A stretch of 64,000 nucleotides of DNA, taken from NCBI GenBank assembly GCA_900549755.1, contig URPQ01000001.1, positions 34,341 through 98,340 of the forward strand. The letters are read 5' to 3'. The position numbers were made by a program, and so were the translations under genes. A model generated the notes under the pieces. That model saw only the letters and a list, made by a program, of their open reading frames with translations. It had not been told where the DNA came from and searched no databases. Source of the stretch: an uncultured Oscillospiraceae bacterium. Lineage in GTDB: Bacteria > Bacillota > Clostridia > Oscillospirales > Acutalibacteraceae. Every line of letters starts with the position of its first letter. Position 1 is the stretch's first letter. Positions 25,630 to 34,831 of this stretch are shown here, piece by piece.

Positions 25630-26027
25630 TCAATCAAAAAGCACCTTTTCCGCCTTAGCACAAAGATAATGGTACACGGGCAAATGCAGCTCCTGCACCT
25701 TAAATGTCTCGGTTTCGGGAACGCAAATGCAAATATCCGCTTTTTCCTTAAGCAGCCCGCCCTTTGAGCCTGTCAGCGCAATAACGGTTAGTCCGAGCGC
25801 CTTGCCTACCTCGGCGGCGGCAACGCAGTTTGCCGAATTACCCGAGGTGCTTATGCAAAGCAGCATATCCCCTGTTTTACCTAACCCCATAAGCTCCTGC
25901 GCATATACAAGCTGCGGGTCAACGTCGTTACAAAAAGCGGAGTTAAGCCCCGTAAGCGACGGCAGCGGTATTGCGGGAACGGCAAGCTGCAATTTTGAGA
26001 GTACCTCCTCGCTGAGCGTGGGGTTGA
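25630..26027 (-). pseudogene. SIS-domain (phosphosugar isomerase-like) C-terminal fragment
   Basis: The frame reads NPTLSEEVLSKLQL and continues to the stop through CNDVDPQLVYAQELMGLGKTGDMLLCISTSGNSANCV and GSKGGLLKEKADICI. This is the C-terminal two thirds of a SIS-domain phosphosugar isomerase of the GmhA/sedoheptulose-phosphate type. The N-terminal part is missing: upstream DNA turns directly into the start of a ROK-kinase gene in another frame. There is no start codon with a ribosome site for this frame (first possible start is an internal TTG at 25992). It is therefore a 5'-deleted pseudogene joined to the ROK fragment. Confidence 0.8.
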
Positions 26028-26240
26028 GCCGCAGGATATTCCTATTTTTTCGGGTTTTTCGCCGTCTAAAATATTTTCAGCCGACTTTATCAGGCTTTCT
26101 ATCATTTCCTCAGGCGAAATATCAAAGCGGGTGGCGCATTTTTCCTTTTTTAAAAACTCTATATTTTCGCCCTGTACCTCTGCCGTCATGACGGCGCACT
26201 TTGTTCCGCCTATATCAAAACCGAGTATCAAATCTTCCAC
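26028..26240 (-). pseudogene. ROK-family sugar kinase N-terminal fragment
   Basis: Starts normally with ATG and GFDIGGTKCAVMTA, the ATP-binding motif of ROK kinases, and runs for about 71 residues to EKIGISCG, where ROK proteins normally continue GGPLD. At that point homology stops, and the frame continues through out-of-frame SIS-gene DNA to a stop at 25881. All of the sugar-binding and zinc motifs are missing. It lies 13 nt after the yerC-like gene and presumably was the last intact part of that operon. The junction at about 26028 marks one deletion that removed the rest of the kinase gene and the start of the isomerase gene. Confidence 0.82.
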
Positions 26241-26253
26241 CGTCTTTCGTCAG

Positions 26254-26547
26254 TTATTGCTTTTCCTCACCGTCGACAAGGAATTTTCTGTAGCCCTCGC
26301 CGTACTGAACACAGCGGGAAACGCGGCTTAATGTAGCCGACGATATATCGGTTTCCTCTATAACCTGATTATAGGTTTTGCCCTCAATTAAAAGCCTCGC
26401 AGCGTAAATGCGCTGCGCCATTTGCTCAATTTCCTTATTTGTGCACATATCGCTGAAAAGCGCTCGGCAGTCTTCTCTGCTTTTGAGCGACGCTATAAGG
26501 TCGTATAAATCGTCTATCATCTTATTGTCGGTGCCTTTAATATTCAT
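26254..26547 (-). CDS. YerC/YecD-family TrpR-like regulator
   Basis: 97 aa. The TrpR-superfamily core is seen in EIEQMAQRIYAARLLIEGKTYNQVIEETDISSATLSRVSRCVQYG, in which the second helix-turn-helix contains DISSATLSR. The length and the GYRKFL end match the YerC/YecD family of uncharacterised TrpR-related proteins in Firmicutes. Its start is 3 nt from the ABC ATPase stop, so it belongs to the amino acid transport operon. Confidence 0.9.
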   Translation of the reverse strand: MNIKGTDNKMIDDLYDLIASLKSREDCRALFSDMCTNKEIEQMAQRIYAARLLIEGKTYNQVIEETDISSATLSRVSRCVQYGEGYRKFLVDGEEKQ

Positions 26548-26550
26548 ACA

Positions 26551-27309
<759 letters not shown>

Positions 27310-27318
27310 TGTTACACC

Positions 27319-27978
27319 TCAGGCGCTAAAGTAGCTAAGCTTCTTTTCTATGTAGCCGAAAAGCAGGGTAAGTATTCCGCTGAAAGCAAGATAAAATATA
27401 CCCGTCATAAACAGCGGCCAGATAATCGCCGCGCCCTTTATAAAGGTCTGCCCCGCCCAGATAAGCTCATAAACCGCGATTATGCGGGCAAGTGAGGTAT
27501 CCTTAACAAGCGTTATTATCTCATTGCTCATAGGCGGCACAATGCGCTTTATAACCTGCAGAAGCACTATTTTGAAAAATATCTGGCTGCGGGTCATACC
27601 CAAAACCTGACCCGCCTCAATCTGCCCTTTGGATATGCTCTCAATTCCGCCGCGGTAAATTTCGGAAAAATAGCAGGCATAGTTTATTATAAACGCTGCG
27701 AGTGCCGCTGTCAATCTTCCGTTTGCACCGCCGCCCCAAATATTATTGTCAAACAAAATTCCGGGGCCGTAGTATATTATTAAAAGCTGGAGCATAAGCG
27801 GCGTGCCGCGCACTATCCATACAATCGTTCTTATAAGGGCTTTTAGCGGAATAAAGCGGCTCATTGAGCCGAACGCGATTATAAGCCCCAAGGGCAAAGC
27901 GCCGAGGAGCGTAACAGCAAATATTTCAAGCGTTTTTAAAAAGCCGCCGCAAAGCGTGGTTATTACCGTTTGTAACAT
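27319..27978 (-). CDS. Polar amino acid ABC transporter, permease
   Basis: 219 aa with five helices. The family signature is visible: RTIVWIVRGTPLMLQL and the EAA loop FSEIYRGGIESISKGQIEAGQVLGMTRSQIFFKIVLLQ, followed by ISLVKDTSL-like ITLVKDTSLARIIAVYEL. HisM/GlnP family. Part of the three-gene importer with the flanking genes. Confidence 0.95.
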   Translation of the reverse strand: MLQTVITTLCGGFLKTLEIFAVTLLGALPLGLIIAFGSMSRFIPLKALIRTIVWIVRGTPLMLQLLIIYYGPGILFDNNIWGGGANGRLTAALAAFIINYACYFSEIYRGGIESISKGQIEAGQVLGMTRSQIFFKIVLLQVIKRIVPPMSNEIITLVKDTSLARIIAVYELIWAGQTFIKGAAIIWPLFMTGIFYLAFSGILTLLFGYIEKKLSYFSA

Positions 27979-28006
27979 AAATATATAATTCCTTTTTTAC
28001 AGTACA

Positions 28007-28035
28007 AGGCAGGCAGAGAAAACTCCCCCCTGCCT
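28007..28035 (-). promoter_or_regulatory. Intercistronic hairpin between binding protein and permease
   Basis: AGGCAGG (28007-28013) and CCTGCCT (28029-28035) form a stem without a following T tract on the minus strand. In ABC importers such hairpins often stabilise or partly terminate the message, so that the binding protein is made in excess. That role is inferred from position. Confidence 0.6.
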
Positions 28036-28049
28036 GTCAAATTAAATTT

Positions 28050-28844
28050 TTACTTCTGCTCGATTACAGCTTCCTGAACGCCGTATGTAGTTGCGGTTTC
28101 TTTCATAGAGCCGTTAGAATACGCTTTCTTGAAGAAATCGTTGAGCTTTTCAGCCAAATCAGAGCCCTTGCGGAAGCCTACGCCGAAATCTTCTTCATCA
28201 GCTACGCCTACGGTGTAAGCTAAGTTTTCATAGCTTGTGCCCTCGCCTATCATAGCGCCCGCCATAAGCAGGTCTATAACCGCCGCGTCGCTTGTGCCCG
28301 CGTTAACCTCCATAAGCGCGTCGGACTGTGCGCCGACAGCCGTTACACTGTAGCCAAGGTCTTTGAGCGCCTTTTCTCCGGCAGAGCCTGCCTCAGCTGC
28401 AAATTTAAGGTCCTTAACGCTTTCGATTGTCTTATACTTATCGGCTACATCCTTTTTAACCACTACAACCTGCGTGTTCTTGCAGTAAGCGTTTGAAACC
28501 TCCATGCCGTTCTTAACCTCGTCGGTTATCGTCATACCGTTCCATACGCAGTCAATGCTTTTGCCTTTAAGCTCCATTAATTTGTTATCCCACTCGATAA
28601 CAACAAATTCCGCCTCAACGCCCAGCTCCTTTGCAAACGCCTTTGCCATATCTGCGTCAAAGCCTATCCACTCGCCGCTGCCCTCGGTCTTTTTATAATC
28701 CATAGGAGCGTAATCGGTTATACCTATAACAAGCTTGCCCTTTTCCTTTACATACTCGCTGTCGGTTTGATCCTTACCTTTTCCGCAGGCGGTGAACATA
28801 ACCGCGAGACACACACACATTACCATTGCCAATAATTTTTTCAT
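28050..28844 (-). CDS. Polar amino acid ABC transporter, substrate-binding lipoprotein
   Basis: 264 aa. Signal peptide with lipobox FTAC (Cys20). Family 3 solute-binding motifs: GKLVIGITDYAPMDYK, WIGFDADMAKAFAKELGVEAEFV and WNGMTITDEVKNGMEVSNAY. It captures a polar amino acid outside the membrane for the permease/ATPase downstream. The exact amino acid cannot be told. It is first in the operon, with AGAGGTG before the ATG. Confidence 0.94.
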   Translation of the reverse strand: MKKLLAMVMCVCLAVMFTACGKGKDQTDSEYVKEKGKLVIGITDYAPMDYKKTEGSGEWIGFDADMAKAFAKELGVEAEFVVIEWDNKLMELKGKSIDCVWNGMTITDEVKNGMEVSNAYCKNTQVVVVKKDVADKYKTIESVKDLKFAAEAGSAGEKALKDLGYSVTAVGAQSDALMEVNAGTSDAAVIDLLMAGAMIGEGTSYENLAYTVGVADEEDFGVGFRKGSDLAEKLNDFFKKAYSNGSMKETATTYGVQEAVIEQK

Positions 28845-28876
28845 TTTTCTGCACCTCTGTTTAAGTAGTTGTCCTT

Positions 28877-28905
28877 ATTATACTTCATTACGATAAAGTT
28901 GTAAA
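28877..28905 (-). promoter_or_regulatory. Promoter of the amino acid transport operon
   Basis: Minus-strand TTTACA (28900-28905), 17-nt spacer, TATAAT (28877-28882), about 30 nt before the binding-protein start. The 108 bp between this and the nahK promoter are A/T-rich, without recognisable sites. Confidence 0.75.
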
Positions 28906-29014
28906 GTGTTTTTTTAAATTTTTTTAAAGTTTTAAGGTTTGGAATAAATGTTATAAATATTTCGACATAATTTTGGTATATATTCAACAATGTAGCATTT
29001 GTTTAAGAAGAAAT

Positions 29015-29043
29015 TTGACAAACGGGGCGGATTATGGTATATT
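29015..29043 (+). promoter_or_regulatory. Promoter of nahK
   Basis: TTGACA (29015-29020), 17-nt spacer, TATATT (29038-29043); the ATG is 34 nt downstream with AGGTGGAG as ribosome site. Confidence 0.8.
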
Positions 29044-29076
29044 TATTTTTATAACACAATTTAGGTGGAGATATTT

Positions 29077-30180
29077 ATGTCAATATCTGTTTCCGAACAG
29101 AAAACCGCAAAGGAAATTGCGGAGAAATTTAATCTTCCCGGCAAAATTACGGGCTGCGAGTGCTTCGGCAGCGGCCATATAAACAGCACCTTTCTTCTTG
29201 AAATGGCAGAGGGCGGCAAAAAGAAAAAATACATACTTCAGGCAATAAACACCAATGTTTTCAAAAACATTTGTGCGGTTATGGAAAACATTGACCGCGT
29301 GACCGCGCATATTAAAGAAAGCGCGGCGGACGGAGAAAAGATAATTAACTTTTTAAGGTCGGAGGACGGACATACATATTATATAGACGAAAATAAAACC
29401 TTTTGGCGGATTTATGAGTTTATAGATAATTCTGTAAGCATTGATCTGCCCGAAAGCGACGAGGATTTTTACCAGTGCGCCTTAGCCTTCGGTAAATTTC
29501 AGAAGGCGCTCAATGACTTTCCCGCAGAAAGCCTGCATGAAATAATTCCGGATTTTCACAATACCCCGAAAAGGTACAAGGATTTTCTGCAATCGGTAAG
29601 TGAAGACCGCTCGGGCAGAGCGCACCTTGTAAAGCCGGAAATTGATTTTATTAAGGCGCGCGCCGACTTTTACCCCGTGCTTTTTGAAAACCACAGCGCG
29701 GGCAAGCTGCCGCTGCGAGTCAGCCATAACGATACCAAGTGCAACAACGTTTTGCTTGATAACACCACGCGCAAGGCGCTTTGCGTTATAGACCTTGATA
29801 CAATTATGCCCGGCTTTTCGGTAACCGATTTCGGCGACGCAATACGTTTCGGTGCAAGCACCGCGGCAGAGGATGAAAAGGACCTTTCAAAGGTTAAGCT
29901 TGATATGGAGAAATTCCGCGTATACACAAAGGGCTTTTTAGACGGCTGCGGCGGGCTTTTATCAGATGCCGAAATTATGCTGCTGCCCGAGGGCGCTAAA
30001 ATGATGACTATTGAATGCGGAATGCGATTTTTAGCAGATTTCATTGACGGCGACAAGTATTTTAAAATTGCCTATCCCGAGCATAATCTTGACCGCTGCC
30101 GCACCCAGTTAAAGCTTGTAAGCGAAATGGAAGACCACTGGGACGAAATGAAAAAATGCGTTTCGGAATATGTAAAATAA
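29077..30180 (+). CDS. nahK: N-acetylhexosamine 1-kinase (NahK-like)
   Basis: 367 aa from ATG 29077, chosen because AGGTGGAG sits 6 nt upstream; the GTG 12 nt earlier lies within that site. An aminoglycoside-phosphotransferase-fold kinase. Stretches match what I remember of bifidobacterial NahK closely: GSGHINSTFL, YILQAINTNVF, LRVSHNDTKCNNVLLD (catalytic Asp), IDLDTIMPG, DFGDAIRFGASTAAEDEKDLSKV and ECGMRFLADFIDGD.YF. It would phosphorylate GlcNAc/GalNAc at C1 in the lacto-N-biose pathway from mucin or milk glycans. The partner genes of that pathway (phosphorylase, epimerase) are not in this window. Confidence 0.92.
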   Translation: MSISVSEQKTAKEIAEKFNLPGKITGCECFGSGHINSTFLLEMAEGGKKKKYILQAINTNVFKNICAVMENIDRVTAHIKESAADGEKIINFLRSEDGHTYYIDENKTFWRIYEFIDNSVSIDLPESDEDFYQCALAFGKFQKALNDFPAESLHEIIPDFHNTPKRYKDFLQSVSEDRSGRAHLVKPEIDFIKARADFYPVLFENHSAGKLPLRVSHNDTKCNNVLLDNTTRKALCVIDLDTIMPGFSVTDFGDAIRFGASTAAEDEKDLSKVKLDMEKFRVYTKGFLDGCGGLLSDAEIMLLPEGAKMMTIECGMRFLADFIDGDKYFKIAYPEHNLDRCRTQLKLVSEMEDHWDEMKKCVSEYVK

Positions 30181-30524
30181 AAAACGCGGTTGCCGAACTA
30201 TACACCGCGATTGAAAGCACTGTGAATACGCCCGATGACGAGCATTACGCCGCCGCCCTTAATACTGCTGTAAGCACACAGCAAATTTGCTGCAACGCAT
30301 ACGGCGAAATAAGCGATTCGGCGGCAATCTAGTGTGACAGGACTCTAACCTGTCGCGGTTTCGCTCGCCGCCTTTTAGAGAAAATTTTATTGCTTTATAA
30401 CGCTCCACTCTCATCTGTCAGCACAACAAGCGAAAAGGTAAAGGAAATTGAAGGCTTTTATAAATCGCTGTCGCTGCTTAATGACGATATGATGAATTTA
30501 ACCGAATATTTATCTGATATATAA
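30156..30524 (+). pseudogene. Small gene interrupted by an amber codon and hairpin-rich segment
   Basis: A frame from ATG 30156 (inside the end of nahK) reads AVAELYTAIESTVNTPDDEHYAAALNTAV..., stops at TAG 30330-30332, then continues in the same frame as LLEKILLLYNAPLSSVSTTSEKV...NLTEYLSDI to TAA 30522-30524. Both halves look coding (helical, Glu/Leu/Asn-rich). The stop lies in a 45-bp segment (about 30327-30371) with GACAGG/CCTGTC stems and flanking GGCGG/CCGCC. The simplest reading is a small unrecognised gene broken by an in-frame insertion. No family is recognised. Confidence 0.4.
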
Positions 30525-30525
30525 A

Positions 30526-30570
30526 GTAAGAGGAGCTGCCTTAACACGGCAGCCCCTCTTACTGTTTTAT
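30526..30570. terminator. Bidirectional terminator before the nfn genes
   Basis: GTAAGAGG-agCTGCC...GGCAGc-CCTCTTAC (30526-30562) with a T-rich tail on the plus side and an A-rich flank on the other. It ends both the nahK unit and the convergent adh-nfnA-nfnB operon. Confidence 0.85.
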
Positions 30571-30572
30571 AA

Positions 30573-31958
30573 TTATTTTTGCATAATATATTCGTCAATC
30601 GCTTTGGCGGCGGTTTTACCCGCGCCCATAGCAAGAATAACGGTTGCAGCGCCGGTAACGGCGTCGCCGCCGGCGTAAACTCCGTCGCGGCTGGTTTTGC
30701 CGGTTTCCTCGTTTACAATTATTCCGCCGCGCTTATTTACTTCAAGTCCGCTTGTGGTGGACTTTATAAGCGGGTTGGGGGATGTGCCGATAGACATTAT
30801 AACACAATCAGCCTCAACCTCGTATTCGCTGCCCTCAACGGGAACGGGACGCGCGCGCCCCGATTCATCGGGCTCTGACAGCTTCATTTCCTGGCAGAGA
30901 ATACTCTTTACCCAGCCGTCTTCACCCTCAATTTTAATCGGGTTGGTAAGGAATTTAAACTCAATTCCTTCCTCCATTGCGTGTTCAACCTCTTCTCTGC
31001 GGGCGGGCAGCTCGTTTTCGGTGCGGCGGTAAACCACGGTAACGTCCGCTCCCAGGCGCTTTGCGGTACGCGCCGCGTCCATAGCAACGTTGCCGCCGCC
31101 TACTATAACCGCCTTTTTTGCGTGCATAACGGGGGTAGCGCTGCCGTCCTTGTAGGCTTTCATAAGGTTATTGCGGGTTAAAAACTCATTGGCGGAATAA
31201 ACGCCGCAGAGCGCCTCGCCCTCAATTCCCATAAAGCGGGGCAGTCCCGCGCCCGAGCCGATAAACACCGCCTCGTAGCCCATATCGAAAAGCTCGTCAA
31301 CCGTAACGGTTTTGCCTATTATCACGTTGGTATCAATTTCAACGCCTAATTGCTTTAAGGTATCAACCTCTTTTTTAACTATTGCCTTCGGCAGGCGGAA
31401 CTCGGGTATTCCGTAAACCAAAACGCCGCCCGCGGTGTGCAGAGCCTCAAAAACCGCAACCTTATAGCCCTTTTTGGCAAGGTCGCCCGCACAGGTAAGT
31501 CCCGAGGGACCCGAGCCTACCACCGCCACCTTATGACCGTTAGGCTCCGGGCGGGTAATATTGCCCTTGGCGTGCTCGTTGTGCCAGTCGGCAACAAAGC
31601 GCTCCAGCCTGCCTATGCCCACAGGCTCGCCCTTTATGCCGCGCACGCACTTTGCCTCGCACTGCTTCTCCTGCGGACATACTCTGCCGCAAACGGCGGG
31701 CAGGCTTGAGGACTGCGCTATTACCCTGTAAGCACCCTCAAAGTCGCCCTCTTTTACCTTTTCTATAAACGCCGGTATATGAATATTAACGGGGCAGCCC
31801 GAAACACAGGGCATATGCTTGCAGTTAAGGCAGCGTGTAGCCTCTTCAAGCGCGGTTTCCTCGCTGTAACCGAGGGCAACCTCGGAAAAATTGTGATTGC
31901 GCACATCGGGTGCCTGAACCGGCATTTCGTGCTTTTTGGGATCCATATTAACAGCCAT
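30573..31958 (-). CDS. nfnB: NADPH-dependent oxidoreductase large subunit, NfnB/GltA-like
   Basis: 461 aa. Two Cys clusters for [4Fe-4S] centres (CLNCKHMPCVSGCPVNI and CGRVCPQEKQCEAKC), a first FAD-binding motif VGSGPSGLTCAGDLAKKG, an NADPH motif VGGGNVAMDAARTAKRLGADVTVVYRR, and the C-terminal GGDAVTGAATVILAMGAGK. This is glutamate-synthase-small-subunit-like. Directly after an NfnA-like gene (2-nt gap) it is best read as NfnB of the electron-bifurcating ferredoxin:NADP+ transhydrogenase rather than a glutamate synthase; no gltB is present. Confidence 0.9.
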   Translation of the reverse strand: MAVNMDPKKHEMPVQAPDVRNHNFSEVALGYSEETALEEATRCLNCKHMPCVSGCPVNIHIPAFIEKVKEGDFEGAYRVIAQSSSLPAVCGRVCPQEKQCEAKCVRGIKGEPVGIGRLERFVADWHNEHAKGNITRPEPNGHKVAVVGSGPSGLTCAGDLAKKGYKVAVFEALHTAGGVLVYGIPEFRLPKAIVKKEVDTLKQLGVEIDTNVIIGKTVTVDELFDMGYEAVFIGSGAGLPRFMGIEGEALCGVYSANEFLTRNNLMKAYKDGSATPVMHAKKAVIVGGGNVAMDAARTAKRLGADVTVVYRRTENELPARREEVEHAMEEGIEFKFLTNPIKIEGEDGWVKSILCQEMKLSEPDESGRARPVPVEGSEYEVEADCVIMSIGTSPNPLIKSTTSGLEVNKRGGIIVNEETGKTSRDGVYAGGDAVTGAATVILAMGAGKTAAKAIDEYIMQK

Positions 31959-31960
31959 TA

Positions 31961-32803
31961 TTACCGCGCCTCCTTTTTAAATAAATTGCAGGTTTCTTCG
32001 TATGCGTGTCTCTCGAAATCGCGGTACATAGCGCCGCGCTTCATAGCCTCGTCAAAATCGACCTCGAAGCCGTCAAAATCGGGCCCGTCAACGCAAGCAA
32101 ACCTTGTTTGCCCGCCCACGGTAAGGCGGCAGCCGCCGCACATACCCGTGCCGTCAATCATAATCGGGTTCATTGAAACAACCGTTTTAACGCCCGCAGG
32201 CTTGGTGGTTGCAACAACAAACTTCATCATAATAAGCGGACCTATTGTTATAACCTCGTCGTAATTTTCGCCCGCGTCGATAGCCTCCTTAAGCGGAGCG
32301 GTAACAACGCCCTTTGTGCCGTAAGAGCCGTCGTCGGTCATTATCGTAAGCTTATCGGAGCAGGCGGAGAACTCCTCCTCCAAAATGACTAAATCCTTAT
32401 TACGGAATCCAACTATGGTGTGCACCTCGCAGCCCTCGGCGTGCAGCTTTTCGGCTATAGGCAGCGCTATTGCGCAGCCTACGCCGCCGCCCACAACGCA
32501 GACCTTGCGCAGTCCCTCAGTCTCGGTAGGCTTACCGAGAGGACCCGCAAAATCGGCAAGGCAGTCTCCCACGTTTTTATGATTCAGCTTTTCGGTGGTA
32601 GCGCCCACAATCTGAAATATAATTTTAACCGTGCCTTTCTCGCGGTCAAAGCCCGCAACGGTAAGCGGAATACGCTCGCCGTCTTCATCGGTGCGGAGGA
32701 TAATGAACTGACCCGCCTCGGCTTTTTTAGCCACAAGCGGCGCTTCAATATCCATCATGGTAACGGTTGGGTTCAGGTTTCGTTTGCTTACGATTTTAAA
32801 CAT
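31961..32803 (-). CDS. nfnA: FAD/NAD-binding ferredoxin-NADP reductase subunit, NfnA-like
   Basis: 280 aa. FNR-like FAD domain (PLTVAGFDREKGTVKIIFQIVGATTEKL), NAD domain VCVVGGGVGCAIALPIAEKLH, and the C-terminal [2Fe-2S] Cys set in GTGMCGGCRLTVGGQTRFACVDGPDFDG. The family covers sulfide dehydrogenase SudB, the dihydroorotate dehydrogenase electron-transfer subunit PyrK and NfnA. Pairing with the NfnB-like gene supports NfnA, giving cytosolic NADH/ferredoxin/NADP electron bifurcation. It follows an iron alcohol dehydrogenase gene by 26 nt. Confidence 0.9.
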   Translation of the reverse strand: MFKIVSKRNLNPTVTMMDIEAPLVAKKAEAGQFIILRTDEDGERIPLTVAGFDREKGTVKIIFQIVGATTEKLNHKNVGDCLADFAGPLGKPTETEGLRKVCVVGGGVGCAIALPIAEKLHAEGCEVHTIVGFRNKDLVILEEEFSACSDKLTIMTDDGSYGTKGVVTAPLKEAIDAGENYDEVITIGPLIMMKFVVATTKPAGVKTVVSMNPIMIDGTGMCGGCRLTVGGQTRFACVDGPDFDGFEVDFDEAMKRGAMYRDFERHAYEETCNLFKKEAR

Positions 32804-32829
32804 TTTACGGTATCATTCCTTAAATAGAT

Positions 32830-34026
32830 TTAAAAATCCACCTCTGTGCCGTAGTAGGTGCATTTAAATAGCTTAGCCATAGTGGCAGGGTCAATTGCGC
32901 GGGGGTTAGAGCCTGTGCAGGCGTCGCCCACGGCGTTTGCGGCAATTTCATCAACCTTGGCGTTAAATTCAGCCTCATCAACGCCGAAGTCCTTTAAGGT
33001 GTGCGGTATATCGAAAATGCCGTTCATACTGCCTATAAGCGTGCAAAGGCTCTCAATAAGCGCCTTATCGCTGCTGCCGGGCAGACCTAACATTCTTGCA
33101 ATATCGGCATATCTTTCAGCGGCTCTTTCGTCATGCGCGTTGTATTTTATAACATATGGCAGGTAAATTGCGTTTGCGCAACCGTGCGGCAGGTGTCTGC
33201 CCTTCATGCTGCCCTCGCAAAAAGCGGCGCCGGTTTTGTGTGCCATTGAGTGAACAATGCCGAGCAGTGCGTTTGAAAACGCCATTCCCGCAAGGCACTG
33301 TGCGTTGTGCATAGCGGCGCGGGACTCGCGATTGCCCTTGTAGGATGAGGGCAGGTACGAGGTTACCATTTCAATTGCCTTCATAGCAAGCGCGTCGGTA
33401 TAATCATTAGCGGCGGTGGAAACATACGCTTCAATTGCGTGGGTCAGCGCGTCCATACCGGTGTGCGCTATAAGCTTTTGCGGCATTGTCTGTGCAAGCT
33501 CGGGGTCAACTATTGCAACATCCGGTGTTATATTAAAGTCCGCCAGCGGGTACTTAATGCCCTTTGAGTAATCGGTAATTACCGAGAAAGCGGTAACCTC
33601 CGTAGCAGTTCCCGAGGTTGAGGAAATAGCGCAGAATTTAGCCTTCTGGCGAAGCTCGGGGAAATTAAAGGGAACGCAGAGCGACTCAAAGGTAACATCG
33701 GGGTATTCATAAAACGCCCACATAGCCTTTGCCGCGTCTATCGGGGAGCCGCCGCCTATTGCAACTATCCAGTCAGGCTGGAATTTACGCATAGCCTCGG
33801 CGCCGCGCATAACGGTTTCAACAGAGGGGTCTGGCTCAACACCCTCAAACAGCTCTACCTCCATTCCCGCCTCTTTAAGGTAATTTACTGCCTTATCAAG
33901 AAAGCCGAAACGCTTCATAGAGCCGCCGCCCACAACTACTATCGCCTTTTTGCCTTTGAGGTTTTTCAGGTTTTCCATTGCGTTTTCGCCGAAATAAATA
34001 TCTCTGGGTAAAGTGAATCTTGACAT
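32830..34026 (-). CDS. Iron-containing alcohol dehydrogenase
   Basis: 398 aa, family III Fe-ADH. Cofactor motif GGGSPIDAAKAMW; metal site residues in GMDALTHAIEAYVS and in SMAHKTGAAF...HLPHGCANAIYLP; the second family signature is intact. It reduces aldehydes such as acetaldehyde or butyraldehyde, ending fermentation. Being upstream of nfnA-nfnB in one operon suggests NADPH use or redox balancing with the transhydrogenase. Ribosome site GGAGG precedes the ATG by 8 nt, with a TATAAT at about 34058-34063 further up. Confidence 0.93.
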   Translation of the reverse strand: MSRFTLPRDIYFGENAMENLKNLKGKKAIVVVGGGSMKRFGFLDKAVNYLKEAGMEVELFEGVEPDPSVETVMRGAEAMRKFQPDWIVAIGGGSPIDAAKAMWAFYEYPDVTFESLCVPFNFPELRQKAKFCAISSTSGTATEVTAFSVITDYSKGIKYPLADFNITPDVAIVDPELAQTMPQKLIAHTGMDALTHAIEAYVSTAANDYTDALAMKAIEMVTSYLPSSYKGNRESRAAMHNAQCLAGMAFSNALLGIVHSMAHKTGAAFCEGSMKGRHLPHGCANAIYLPYVIKYNAHDERAAERYADIARMLGLPGSSDKALIESLCTLIGSMNGIFDIPHTLKDFGVDEAEFNAKVDEIAANAVGDACTGSNPRAIDPATMAKLFKCTYYGTEVDF

Positions 34027-34156
34027 ATGCCATTCCTCCGTTTTTTATTTGGTAAGTTTATTATACACAATTTTAAAATAAAACGGAAATATGATAAATA
34101 TATATCAGGTATATGTTACAGTATATGTCATTTTTCTACACAAAAAGTTAAATATT

Positions 34157-34831
34157 TTAAGCTTTGCTTTCGGCGGACAGTAATTTTATTACCCCTTTTT
34201 CCGCTTTGAAATGTATTTCAAGGCTTTTAAATGTAAAGCCGTACACTCTCTCAGGGTCGGTTTGGTAATGCGGGCGCGGGTCTTCCTCTAAAATTTTCTT
34301 TAATTGCAAAAGCGTTTCCGCGTCCAGTGTATCTGCAATGCTTTCGGGAATTTCCACCGTCGCCTTTTCACCGAATTTTTCAGCGGCAAAGCCGCAAACC
34401 GCGTGGGGGTAAGAGTCTGAAAAGCTTAAATACGGCTTTATATCGTAAATCAGCGTGCCGTCCATCATATCAATTCCCGAAACCTCTAGCACCGCGCCCA
34501 GCTTTTTATCAAGGCTTATTTTTTCAAGCCTTACGGCAGAAAGCCCTATGGGGTTAGGGCGGTTGGGCGAGCGGGTTGCAAAAACTCCTACACGCTTATT
34601 TCCGCCCAGCCTCGGCGGGCGCACCGTGGGCGACCAATCGCCGCCCTTAAAGCCCGAAAATTCCCACAAAAGCCATATATGCGAGTATTCTTCAAGCCCT
34701 CGCACGGCGGAAATATCGCGGTATTCAGGCTCAAACACTATTTTCCCGCGTAAATTTTCTACTAATCCGCTTTGCCGCGGCAGCCCGAATTTTTCGGGAA
34801 AATCGGTATAAATTTTCGCTATCGGACGCAT
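34157..34831 (-). CDS. trmO: tRNA t6A37 N6-methyltransferase TrmO-like (TsaA fold)
   Basis: 224 aa. Hallmarks of the YaeB/TrmO beta-barrel: KFGLPRQSGLVENLRGKIVF, LEEYSHIWLLWEFSG, VRPPRLGGNKRVGVFATRSPNRPNPIGLS and the DMMDGTLIYDIKPYL strand. It uses S-adenosylmethionine to methylate t6A37 of certain tRNAs. The start ATG shares one base with the stop of the PBP gene (TAATG), so translation is coupled. The tail after about residue 150 corresponds to the extra C-terminal domain of bacterial TrmO. Confidence 0.9.
   Translation of the reverse strand: MRPIAKIYTDFPEKFGLPRQSGLVENLRGKIVFEPEYRDISAVRGLEEYSHIWLLWEFSGFKGGDWSPTVRPPRLGGNKRVGVFATRSPNRPNPIGLSAVRLEKISLDKKLGAVLEVSGIDMMDGTLIYDIKPYLSFSDSYPHAVCGFAAEKFGEKATVEIPESIADTLDAETLLQLKKILEEDPRPHYQTDPERVYGFTFKSLEIHFKAEKGVIKLLSAESKA

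Noticed and set aside
25630..26240. A natural ROK-SIS bifunctional fusion protein.
   Set aside because: The two parts are in different frames, and each lacks half of its domain.
30330..30332. Amber readthrough (pyrrolysine-like recoding) in the small gene after nahK.
   Set aside because: No supporting recoding genes are visible and the stop lies in an insertion-like hairpin segment; a broken gene is simpler.
30573..31958. Glutamate synthase small subunit as the function of the GltA-like gene.
   Set aside because: There is no large subunit gene, and the NfnA-like gene is directly upstream, which supports NfnB.
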